This document shows, piece by piece, positions 8,213-14,410 of a stretch of 19,840 bases of DNA. A program made the position numbers and the translations under genes. Under the pieces are notes generated by a model that was given only the letters and a program-made list of their open reading frames with translations, made no database searches and was not told where the DNA came from. This stretch comes from CBEUVQ01 sp965546615 (GTDB taxonomy: Bacteria; Bacillota; Desulfotomaculia; Desulfotomaculales; Desulfohalotomaculaceae): the NCBI GenBank assembly GCA_965546615.1, contig CBEUVQ010000038.1, positions 1-19,840 on the forward strand, given 5' to 3'. Each line of letters begins with the position of its first letter. The first letter of the stretch is position 1.

Positions 8213-8255
8213 AATAGCAAGACTTTAGAGAAAAATTTCACTAAACGGGGTGTGA

Positions 8256-9026
8256 ATGATGATAGTTCGGGGAGAACGGATACGTGCGCTTCGGGAGGAG
8301 CGCGGCTACACATTACAGGATTTGGCAAAGCGGGCTAAGTTGTCTTTATCATATTTAAGTGAAATTGAGCGAGCATCAAAGCGTCCTTCGCTGAAAACAA
8401 TTGAAAAACTGGCAAATGCCTTAAATGTGCCGAAAACTCAGCTGATTGAAGGTGAAATAACCGATACCGGCCTGGCATTGGGAGAAAAAATTCGCATTAT
8501 CCGCAATGAAAACAATATGTCTTTGCAGGAACTTGCGGAGAAGGTTGGTATTTCGCTTTCATATTTAAGTGAAATCGAGCGCGGAACGGTTTATCCTGCA
8601 CTTAATACGCTGAAGCGGCTGGCAGAAGGGTTAGGCATACCGGTAAGTTCACTGATGGGACACGAAGGTACACTGGGACATAAATTAAGATCACTGCGGG
8701 AAGAGTACGGATTAACCCAAGCTCAGCTGGCAAACTTAGCGGGTGTTACAGCCGGTTTGATCGGGCAAATTGAGCAGGGAAAAGTACAGCCTTCTTTAAA
8801 GACGCTGGAAAAGTTGGCTGAAGTAATGGGGGTTTCGCCTTGTTACTTTATTATGGAATCCGGTGCGGTTGATCAAGTGGTTAGTTTGATGAATCCTGAA
8901 CTGCGGGAACTGCTGGTGCATCCCAATGTGCAGTCGGTGTTAAGTTTGATTACCAACTTGAACGAAAAAGAATTACAGTTTATACTAAATTTTATACAGC
9001 TCTTTAAGCGCTCAGAATTATCATAA
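8256..9026 (+). CDS. Transcriptional regulator with three tandem XRE (Cro/C1-type) helix-turn-helix domains
   Basis: A 256-residue protein made of three successive HTH_XRE domains at about residues 6-63, 76-133 and 141-198. Each shows the family's two-helix pattern and the 'LSYLSEIERG..P.L.TL..LA..L' recognition part (third copy: AGLIGQIEQGKVQPSLKTLEKLA). A C-terminal tail (about 203-256) is predicted helical and could be a dimerisation part. No ligand-binding or protease domain is seen. Most XRE regulators have one such domain, so three in a row is unusual. Domains 1 and 2 are most alike: a 23-nt DNA stretch at 8349-8371 recurs at 8559-8581 with one change. The ATG is preceded by a G-rich RBS (AACGGGG). 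It has its own promoter, and the FmdB-type gene starts 16 nt after its stop, so they are probably cotranscribed. Targets are unknown. Confidence 0.88.
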   Translation: MMIVRGERIRALREERGYTLQDLAKRAKLSLSYLSEIERASKRPSLKTIEKLANALNVPKTQLIEGEITDTGLALGEKIRIIRNENNMSLQELAEKVGISLSYLSEIERGTVYPALNTLKRLAEGLGIPVSSLMGHEGTLGHKLRSLREEYGLTQAQLANLAGVTAGLIGQIEQGKVQPSLKTLEKLAEVMGVSPCYFIMESGAVDQVVSLMNPELRELLVHPNVQSVLSLITNLNEKELQFILNFIQLFKRSELS

Positions 9027-9042
9027 TGTTGGAGGGAATGCA

Positions 9043-9216
9043 ATGCCTACATATGATTTTCGCTGTCAAGAGTGTGATCATAAATTTACTGTAATGGTTT
9101 CCATTTCTGAAAAAGATCAAGTTAAATGCCCTAACTGCGGAAGCGAAAAAGTGCAGCAGTTAATGACCGGTTTTTTTACTAAGGGAGGTTCATGTGACCA
9201 CCACGCCGGCGGCTGA
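9043..9216 (+). CDS. FmdB family zinc-ribbon protein (57 aa)
   Basis: A 57-residue protein that starts MPTYDFRCQECDHKFTV, the signature opening of the FmdB/CxxC_CXXC_SSSS family. Two CxxC pairs (C8/C11 and C29/C32, the second in KCPNCG) should hold one zinc or iron. The tail KGGSCDHHAGG adds one more cysteine and two histidines. Proteins of this family are small putative regulators, named from the formamidase/amidase (fmd) clusters; the molecular role of most is unknown. The RBS GGAGGG (9031-9036) is well placed. It follows the triple-HTH gene by 16 nt and is likely its operon partner. Confidence 0.85.
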   Translation: MPTYDFRCQECDHKFTVMVSISEKDQVKCPNCGSEKVQQLMTGFFTKGGSCDHHAGG

Positions 9217-9301
9217 GGAATCTAATTTTTGGAAACAGGTGGTTTCTGTGCGAAAATTCTGCTAATATATAAAGAAAAGATTGTTAATAGGCGGTGGTAA
9301 T

Positions 9302-9619
9302 GTGGCACTGGAATTAAACGAAACTAATTTTGAAGCGGAAGTGTTAAAGTCGGATGTTCCGGTATTGGTTGACTTTTGGGCCGGCTGGTGCGGTCCCTGC
9401 CGCAGCATTGCACCGATCTTGGATCAATTAGCAGAAGAATACGCCGGTAAGGTTAAAATTTGTAAAGTCAACGTAGACCAAAACCAAGCTCTGGCTAAAC
9501 AGTATCAGGTGATGAGTATTCCCAATTTGGTATTCTTTAAAGGGGGCAAAAAAGTTGATCAAATCGTCGGCTTTACCCCCAAGCCGGAGATAGCAAAAAA
9601 ATTAAATGATTTACTTTAA
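9302..9619 (+). CDS. trxA: Thioredoxin
   Basis: A 105-residue classical thioredoxin that reduces disulfides in cytoplasmic proteins, itself reduced by thioredoxin reductase. The active site is WCGPC with C30 and C33, and the cis-proline is P74 in MSIPN. PVLVDFWA before the active site and the central VDQNQALAKQYQV part are standard. I chose GTG 9302 because the product then begins MALELNETNF, the usual length and start for the family; the frame is also open from TTG 9281, which would add seven unlikely residues. The RBS is weak (AGGCGGTGG). A strong terminator follows directly, so the gene ends its unit; a separate promoter is likely but not clear. Confidence 0.93.
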   Translation: MALELNETNFEAEVLKSDVPVLVDFWAGWCGPCRSIAPILDQLAEEYAGKVKICKVNVDQNQALAKQYQVMSIPNLVFFKGGKKVDQIVGFTPKPEIAKKLNDLL

Positions 9620-9623
9620 TTTC

Positions 9624-9657
9624 AAAGCCAAGCTTAACTTTCAAGCTTGGCTTTTTT
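9624..9657 (+). terminator. Rho-independent terminator after thioredoxin
   Basis: A perfect 12-bp stem, AAAGCCAAGCTT (9624-9635) with AAGCTTGGCTTT (9643-9654), has a 7-nt loop and runs into six T residues. Confidence 0.93.
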
Positions 9658-9761
9658 ATTTGGGTTCTTTGTCAAATGTTGGGGTGGCAGATATTTGTTC
9701 GAATGCCGGCGGTTTCATGTCTGCGGCAATTATTCATTAAATGCAAAATATTTGTAACCGA

Positions 9762-9790
9762 TTTACTTAATTATATCAATCTGTTACAAT
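9762..9790 (+). promoter_or_regulatory. Promoter of the DUF6076 gene (extended -10)
   Basis: TTTACT (9762-9767) and TACAAT (9785-9790) are 17 bp apart, with a TG one base before the -10 box. It lies 85 bp before the GTG start. The 100 bp before it, back to the thioredoxin terminator, show nothing recognisable. Confidence 0.5.
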
Positions 9791-9821
9791 AGTAAAAGTG
9801 GTGGAAAGAGGGTATAAAAGT

Positions 9822-9878
9822 TTGAGGGAGGTCAGATATATCCTGCACGATTATCCAACAAGGGGGGCTGCCTGGTGA
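9822..9878 (+). CDS. Possible 18-codon leader ORF overlapping the DUF6076 start
   Basis: TTG at 9822 begins an 18-codon frame (MREVRYILHDYPTRGAAW) whose TGA stop (9876-9878) overlaps the GTG start of the next gene in the arrangement GTGA. A purine-rich AAAGAGGG (9805-9812) stands nine bases before the TTG. The overlap is the kind that couples translation. The frame is short enough to arise by chance, and the next gene has its own good RBS inside it, so this is a suggestion only. Confidence 0.25.
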   Translation: MREVRYILHDYPTRGAAW

Positions 9879-10924
9879 CAAACGGAATGGAGCCCGTCAG
9901 TGGTAAAGGAAATGGCATTATGGAATTCACTGTGCATTTTTGGAACGACCGAGTCAGTATAGACGGTAAGGTGCTGCCTGTGGGTCAGGTTTCTACCGAT
10001 GTGCTGAACCTGTCAGACGAGCAGATTTTTACTTTGAGGCAAAAAACAGATGAAACAGTGGAAGTTTTGAATGCTGATCTGTTTAATACACAGACCCCAA
10101 AGGACCTTGTTTCGGGTTCTGCCGTGCGGGAGAAGTTGGAAGAGCTCCTGGATAGTATAATGACTTTGCCGCCGTATAAACATATGAACGGAGAATTTGC
10201 CAGTAACCTACTGTCGGAAACTACTGATAGCGAGTTCCTGACCGGCTTTATGAAAAGATTGACGGACATTCCGGAAGAGCTTAACACCTTTCGTGTCAAT
10301 GTCTGCACCATGCTGGATTCTTTTTTCGAACGGGTCAAACGGCGTAATGCGGAGCATTACGCTCTTGCTGTCAATGATTTTTTGTCTGACAGGGAATTGC
10401 AAGAAAAAATTGCCGACTTGCTTTCGGACGACCAGAAGTATCAATTTCTGCAGGATCGCAATGCACAAATTGGGTACACAGCCATGCCCGATCCGGAAGA
10501 GCCGCAGAAGTATGTCGTTGCTGAACGAATGGTTTGGGGGTCTATAGCTTCTTTTTTGCATGCAGATTTTTTCCGGGGACTGATGAAGGGCAACGTCCCG
10601 CGGCGCTGTCACAACTGCGGGAAGTTTTTTCTGCTGATGAAAGCTTACAACATTTGCTACTGCTTGAATATCGCTCCTGGAGATACCAGGCGTACCTGCC
10701 GGGAAGTTGGTGCGCATAAAAAGGAAGCGCGACGGGAGGGCAAAACGCCCGCGCGCCTTGAATATGAAAAGGTATACAATCGCCTGAAGGTACGCCGGTC
10801 CAGAGGTAAGCTTTCAACCGACAATTGGAAGGCTGCTGTCGCCGAGGCCCTTGCGTATAAGAAAAAAAACGAAGCTGGAGAAATTTCTGATTTGGAGCTA
10901 AAGGATATTTACGATAAAATGTAG
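9875..10924 (+). CDS. DUF6076-like protein with C-terminal Cys cluster
   Basis: A 349-residue protein of unknown function. The N-terminal two thirds are mixed helical with no known motif. A putative metal-binding cluster follows: C245-x2-C248, then C261-x-C263 and C275 in RRTCREVGA. It then runs into a basic, helical tail (HKKEARREGK, KVRRSRGK). The pattern 'RCHNCGKFF ... CYC ... TCREVGA' is what I associate with DUF6076 proteins and recalls the CGNR-type zinc fingers that bind nucleic acid; this is from memory and not searched. GTG 9875 has a strong RBS (AAGGGGGGC, 9860-9868); later ATGs at residues 5 and 16 are less well placed. Its neighbours share no obvious function, and such genes are often in mobile or accessory regions. 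Codon use looks more C-rich than in the thioredoxin side, by eye. Confidence 0.6.
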   Translation: MTNGMEPVSGKGNGIMEFTVHFWNDRVSIDGKVLPVGQVSTDVLNLSDEQIFTLRQKTDETVEVLNADLFNTQTPKDLVSGSAVREKLEELLDSIMTLPPYKHMNGEFASNLLSETTDSEFLTGFMKRLTDIPEELNTFRVNVCTMLDSFFERVKRRNAEHYALAVNDFLSDRELQEKIADLLSDDQKYQFLQDRNAQIGYTAMPDPEEPQKYVVAERMVWGSIASFLHADFFRGLMKGNVPRRCHNCGKFFLLMKAYNICYCLNIAPGDTRRTCREVGAHKKEARREGKTPARLEYEKVYNRLKVRRSRGKLSTDNWKAAVAEALAYKKKNEAGEISDLELKDIYDKM

Positions 10925-10944
10925 CGGTTTTATGCCGGTTGTTT

Positions 10945-10970
10945 CCCGGTATAGATTATACAATACCGGG
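10945..10970 (+). terminator. Possible weak terminator after the DUF6076 gene
   Basis: A perfect 8-bp stem, CCCGGTAT (10945-10952) with ATACCGGG (10963-10970), has a 10-nt loop. What follows is only GTTCCTTTGTT, a poor T-run, so termination may be partial. Confidence 0.45.
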
Positions 10971-11015
10971 GTTCCTTTGTTAAAAAACGCGTAGGGGTCT
11001 GTGTAAATAAACTAC

Positions 11016-11043
11016 CAACTTTCAAGTTGTTATAAGTTGTTAT
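11016..11043 (+). repeat. Tandem 10-bp repeat with overlapping inverted repeat upstream of the osmoprotectant operon
   Basis: AAGTTGTTAT occurs twice in direct succession (11024-11033 and 11034-11043). Just before it, CAACTT (11016-11021) and AAGTTG (11024-11029) form an inverted repeat around TC. The block lies 31 bp before the ATPase start and ends in TATAAAT, which could serve as a -10 box. It could be an operator for an osmotic-response repressor; no good -35 box is seen. Confidence 0.45.
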
Positions 11044-11074
11044 AAATCCAATTTGTTTTGACGAGGGAATTACT

Positions 11075-12202
11075 ATGATAGAACTAAAAAACGTCTGCAA
11101 ATCTTATAGCCCAAACACATACGTAGTGAAGGATCTCAATCTTGTTGTTCAGGAAGGGGAACTGGTGGTGCTTATCGGTGAGAGCGGCTGCGGCAAGACG
11201 ACTACTCTGCAGATGATTAACCGCCTCATCGAACCTACAAGCGGAAGTATTTTTATCAAAGGCAAAGATATCAGAAGTATCGACAAAAACGATCTGCGCC
11301 GAAATATCGGTTATGTAATACAGGATATTGGTTTATTCCCCCATAGAACTATCGCTCGAAATATTGCTACCGTGCCACTGTTATGCAAGAAAGATCCTGC
11401 TCAGGTGGATAAAAAGGTACGAGAACTTATGGAGATCATCGGCCTTCCTTACGAGCAATATGCCGACCGCTACCCTAGCGAGCTTTCGGGAGGTCAGCAG
11501 CAGCGGGTAGGCGTTGCCAGGGCGCTGGCCAATGACCCGGATATTATTTTGATGGACGAGCCTTTTTCCGCACTGGATCCTATCACTCGGGAACAGTTGC
11601 AGGATGAATTGCTGCGACTGCATGATGAGATGAAAAAAACTATCGTCTTTGTAACTCATGATATCGATGAAGCTATTAAATTGGGCGACAGAATTGCAAT
11701 TATGCAAAACGGCGAAATAGTCCAGTGCGACACTCCCGAAGTGATCCTGAAAAATCCGGTTAACGAATTCGTTGCGGAATTTATCGGTCAGAAAAGACTA
11801 TGGAATACACCAGACCTGCTTAAAGCAAAAGACGTGATGTCGCGGGAATTTGTGAAGGTTGATGCCAATCGTTCTGCCATTCAGGCCATAGAAATTATGA
11901 AAAAACATAACACTTCCGTGGTCGTAGTGGTGGATGGAAAGAATCGTATACAGGGGCTGGTGGGAATCAATCGGATACACACTAATTTCAGCGGGACAGT
12001 AAAGATGAAGGAAATTATGAAGACTGATATCCTTAAAATCCCCGAAGATATGCCCCTGACAGAGGTTATTTCACTTCGGGAACAAAACGGAATTCTTTTC
12101 AGCCCGGTTGTCAACAACAATGACGAACTGGTAGGCATTATTACAAATACCAGTATTTTAAACGTTCTCAGTCAAATTATACCTGGGAAAGAGGAGTATT
12201 GA
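11075..12202 (+). CDS. opuCA: Osmoprotectant (glycine betaine/carnitine/choline type) ABC transporter ATPase with CBS domains
   Basis: A 375-residue ATPase of the OpuCA/ProV type. Walker A is GESGCGKT (residues 35-42), the signature LSGGQ is at 137-141, Walker B is IILMDE (157-162) and the switch histidine is H195. After the ATPase core, a tandem pair of CBS domains spans about 251-366 (AKDVMSREFVKVDANRSAIQ..., MKEIMKTDILKIPEDMPLTE...). In OpuA the CBS pair senses ionic strength or c-di-AMP and gates transport. The gene is followed after one base by the permease and then the binding lipoprotein, a complete importer. The exact substrate (betaine, carnitine, choline or another compatible solute) cannot be told from the sequence. 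The gene symbol follows family resemblance only. Confidence 0.85.
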   Translation: MIELKNVCKSYSPNTYVVKDLNLVVQEGELVVLIGESGCGKTTTLQMINRLIEPTSGSIFIKGKDIRSIDKNDLRRNIGYVIQDIGLFPHRTIARNIATVPLLCKKDPAQVDKKVRELMEIIGLPYEQYADRYPSELSGGQQQRVGVARALANDPDIILMDEPFSALDPITREQLQDELLRLHDEMKKTIVFVTHDIDEAIKLGDRIAIMQNGEIVQCDTPEVILKNPVNEFVAEFIGQKRLWNTPDLLKAKDVMSREFVKVDANRSAIQAIEIMKKHNTSVVVVVDGKNRIQGLVGINRIHTNFSGTVKMKEIMKTDILKIPEDMPLTEVISLREQNGILFSPVVNNNDELVGIITNTSILNVLSQIIPGKEEY

Positions 12203-12203
12203 T

Positions 12204-12866
12204 ATGGAAATTTTGCAACTAACTAATCAATTTATTCAGTCCCACTGGCCTGATATTATCCAAAAAACTCTGGAGCATATTTCACTTTCCTTTGCGGCGG
12301 TTGGACTTGCCTGCCTGATAGGCATACCGGTAGGCTTTTTGATCGTCAACCATAAGCAGCTTACCGTTGCAGTTTTAAATATTGCCAACGTAATTCAGAC
12401 CATTCCATCCCTGGCCCTCTTCGCTTTTGCCATGCCCCTTTTCGGTATCGGCACAAAGCCCGCGATTTTCGCTCTTTTTCTATATGCTTTGCTGCCTATC
12501 ATTAAAAATACCCTCATAGGAATTCAAAATGTTAATTCCGCCATTATCAGGGCCGCTGTCGGTATGGGAATGTCACGCTTCCAAGTTTTGTTTGAAGTCG
12601 AGGTTCCACTGGCGCTCCCTGTTATTATGGGAGGTATCCGTATTGCCGCGGTTACCAGCATCGGTATTACTACCATTGCGACCCTGATTGCTGCGGGGGG
12701 ACTTGGTGATTTTATTTACCGGGGTCTTAGCATGTACGACACGCCTATGATTCTGACAGGTGCCGTCTTTTCCGCTCTCCTGGCGATTTTAGTAGACTTC
12801 TTGCTTGGCCTGACGGAACGTATGCTGACGTCCAAAGGAATAAAAGCAAAAAGAACGCTGTACTAA
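12204..12866 (+). CDS. opuCB: Osmoprotectant ABC transporter permease (OpuCB/OpuCD type)
   Basis: A 220-residue membrane protein with about five to six hydrophobic segments. The line NVIQTIPSLALFAF (62-75) is typical of the OpuC/ProW permeases, and the EAA docking loop is RAAVGMGMSRFQVLFEVEVP (116-135). It starts one base after the ATPase stop, so the two are translationally coupled. B. subtilis OpuC uses two different permeases (OpuCB and OpuCD); here there is only one, so the channel should be a homodimer, and the binding protein is a separate lipoprotein rather than a fusion. Confidence 0.85.
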   Translation: MEILQLTNQFIQSHWPDIIQKTLEHISLSFAAVGLACLIGIPVGFLIVNHKQLTVAVLNIANVIQTIPSLALFAFAMPLFGIGTKPAIFALFLYALLPIIKNTLIGIQNVNSAIIRAAVGMGMSRFQVLFEVEVPLALPVIMGGIRIAAVTSIGITTIATLIAAGGLGDFIYRGLSMYDTPMILTGAVFSALLAILVDFLLGLTERMLTSKGIKAKRTLY

Positions 12867-12888
12867 TCACATACGAGGGAGGAATAAT

Positions 12889-13782
12889 ATGAAAAGAGTA
12901 ATGAAATTTACACTGTTTACATCTCTTGTTCTTTCTCTTCTGCTGTTTGTAGCCGGTTGTTCGCAAGGAGAAGATGCTAAAACCATAAAAATAGTACACA
13001 AGAATTATACCGAGCAGCGCCTGATGGGTCAGATGCTCTCGGTTTATTTGGAGTCCCAGGGATATAAAACAGAAGTATCCGAACTTGGTGGTACCATGCT
13101 CTGTTTCAACGCTTTGAAAAACGGTGATGCAGATATTTATCCCGAATACACCGGCACAGGTTACAGCGGCATATTAAATCAGACGGAGATATTATCCCCG
13201 GAAGAAACTTACGAATTTGTTAAATCGCGTTTTGCCGAGGAATACGGTATCCTGTGGCTGGAACCGATGGGATTTAATAATACTTACGTTCTTTCCGTTA
13301 CCAAGGAGACAGCGGAAAAATACAGTTTAGAAAAAATTTCCGATTTAATCGGAATTTCGGATGATATGATAATAGGCAGCGATTCCGAGTTTGCAAGCCG
13401 TATTGACGGTTATCCGGGAATGCTTAAAGCTTATCCTGGCCTTGCTTTCAAAGATTTGAAAACCATGGATCAGGGGTTGACTTACCAGGCTTTAGCCAAC
13501 GGCGAACTGGACGTTAACGTTTCCTATGCAACTGACGGGCGTATTGCCAAGTTTGGTTTTGTCAACCTGAAAGATGACAAGCAATTCTTCCCGCCTTACT
13601 ACTGTGTTCCTATTATGAAACAGAGTTTTGCCGATGAAAACCCTGACGTGGTGGAAGCTTTGAAAAAATTAAAAGGCAAGTGGTCCGATGAAGATATGCA
13701 AAAATATAATCTTATGGTGGACGAAGGCGGCAATGTCCGTGATGTAGCGGAACAGATGTTGAGTGATGCGGGGCTTATCTAA
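12889..13782 (+). CDS. opuCC: Osmoprotectant-binding lipoprotein (OpuAC/OpuCC type)
   Basis: A 297-residue exported solute-binding protein. A lipoprotein signal peptide ends at lipobox VAGC with the lipid cysteine at residue 24. The mature part contains IKIVHKNYTEQRLMGQML, KNGDADIYPEYTGTGYSGIL and the late YYCVPIMKQSF, all typical of the OpuAC superfamily that binds quaternary amines in an aromatic cage. The RBS GAGGGAGG is strong and lies 22 nt after the permease. It closes the operon, but no clear terminator follows in the next 100 bases. Confidence 0.88.
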   Translation: MKRVMKFTLFTSLVLSLLLFVAGCSQGEDAKTIKIVHKNYTEQRLMGQMLSVYLESQGYKTEVSELGGTMLCFNALKNGDADIYPEYTGTGYSGILNQTEILSPEETYEFVKSRFAEEYGILWLEPMGFNNTYVLSVTKETAEKYSLEKISDLIGISDDMIIGSDSEFASRIDGYPGMLKAYPGLAFKDLKTMDQGLTYQALANGELDVNVSYATDGRIAKFGFVNLKDDKQFFPPYYCVPIMKQSFADENPDVVEALKKLKGKWSDEDMQKYNLMVDEGGNVRDVAEQMLSDAGLI

Positions 13783-13869
13783 CACACTTTGGTAGAAAAA
13801 ATAATCCGGTTCTTTTGGGCCAGGCAAGATAAGCAAGCGGCTATAAGCCATATTCATTAGCAATAGATT

Positions 13870-13965
13870 TCATACTATAATTTGAGCGTTTTCGTGCTTT
13901 ACATCATGAATAATAACGTCTTTTAAGTCGAGAACATTTTTGGTAAAATCATTATAATAATGCAT
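13870..13965 (-). pseudogene. Possible N-terminal remnant of a transposase (ISL3-like by eye)
   Basis: On the minus strand, ATG 13965-13963 starts a 31-codon frame, MHYYNDFTKNVLDLKDVI followed by IHDVKHENAQIIV and a TGA. The pattern 'FTKNxLxLKDVxIxxV..ENxxIIV' is how ISL3-family transposases often open, to my recollection. An AAAGGAGG sits on the same strand about 13 bases before the ATG, inside the loop of the large palindrome. The cysteine-rich zinc finger and DDE domain that should follow are missing, so at most this is a fragment. From 13783 to 14153 there is otherwise no gene. Confidence 0.25.
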
Positions 13966-14029
13966 TTGGCGAATACGACCTCCTTTGAGGGTTGGTTTTT
14001 GGCGACTAACGTATTCGACCAAATGCATT
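13959..14029. repeat. Long inverted repeat with 32-nt loop
   Basis: The left arm, AATGCATTTGGCGAATACG (13959-13977), matches the reverse complement of the right arm (14010-14029) at every base, except that the right arm carries one extra A as a bulge. The loop is 32 nt (13978-14009). The arm is followed on the plus strand by TTATTTTCC, a modest T-run, so it could terminate the osmoprotectant operon. It could also be a transposon-derived palindrome, since its left arm contains the start of the possible transposase remnant. Confidence 0.75.
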
Positions 14030-14110
14030 TTATTTTCCTGCTTACCCGAACGTTTATTATAGAACTTTTATTTGCACAATTACAGCAGCGTAAGCTTATT
14101 TTATGAATTG

Positions 14111-14125
14111 CATTTTGACAAAATG
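14111..14125. promoter_or_regulatory. Perfect 15-bp palindrome upstream of the DUF3243 gene, possible operator
   Basis: CATTTTG (14111-14117) and CAAAATG (14119-14125) are perfect inverted arms around one A. A TTGACA lies inside it (14115-14120), but no -10 box is found 16-18 bp further on; TAATAT at 14129 is too near. It is 29 bp before the TTG start. An operator or a non-sigma-A promoter element are both possible. Confidence 0.35.
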
Positions 14126-14153
14126 AAATAATATCACCAGGAGGTGATTTGAA

Positions 14154-14405
14154 TTGGAGATTGGTCATGATTGGCATAAATGGAAAAATGTTATGGGGGC
14201 AGCGGCAAAACTGGGAGAGCGTGTTGGTTTATCCGAAGAAACTATAGAAGATGCTGCCACCAAAATCGGCGATTTTCTGGCCAACAACTTTGATCCGGCC
14301 AATGATGAGCAGCGTCTGCTCAAAGAGTTATGGGAAAACGGTACCGAAAAAGAGAAACACGAACTGGCTTCTATGATTTCAAAAATGAGTCAGCGCGACA
14401 GCTGA
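14154..14405 (+). CDS. DUF3243 family protein (YmfJ-like), 83 aa
   Basis: An 83-residue acidic, helical protein. It contains DWHKWKNVMGAAAKLGERVGLS, AATKIGDFLANNFDPANDEQ, LLKELWENGTEKEKHELASM and ends KMSQRDS. It matches the pattern of B. subtilis YmfJ (W..WK..LG, I.IGNYLAN, LL.ELWE.G...E), which defines DUF3243; the function is unknown. The start is TTG 14154 with a very strong RBS (AGGAGGTGAT). It converges on the minus-strand sigma-like gene, with only 5 bp between the two stops and no terminator visible between them. Confidence 0.85.
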   Translation: MEIGHDWHKWKNVMGAAAKLGERVGLSEETIEDAATKIGDFLANNFDPANDEQRLLKELWENGTEKEKHELASMISKMSQRDS

Positions 14406-14410
14406 CCGAA

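Noticed and set aside
10293..10817. Short frames on both strands inside the DUF6076 gene
   Set aside because: They overlap a longer frame with good RBS and conserved Cys motifs and carry no recognisable domain.
13669..13863. 64-codon minus-strand frame overlapping the end of the osmoprotectant lipoprotein gene
   Set aside because: Its second half is the shadow of the lipoprotein gene, and no family resemblance or RBS was found; it was considered as a continuation of the transposase remnant but is in another frame.
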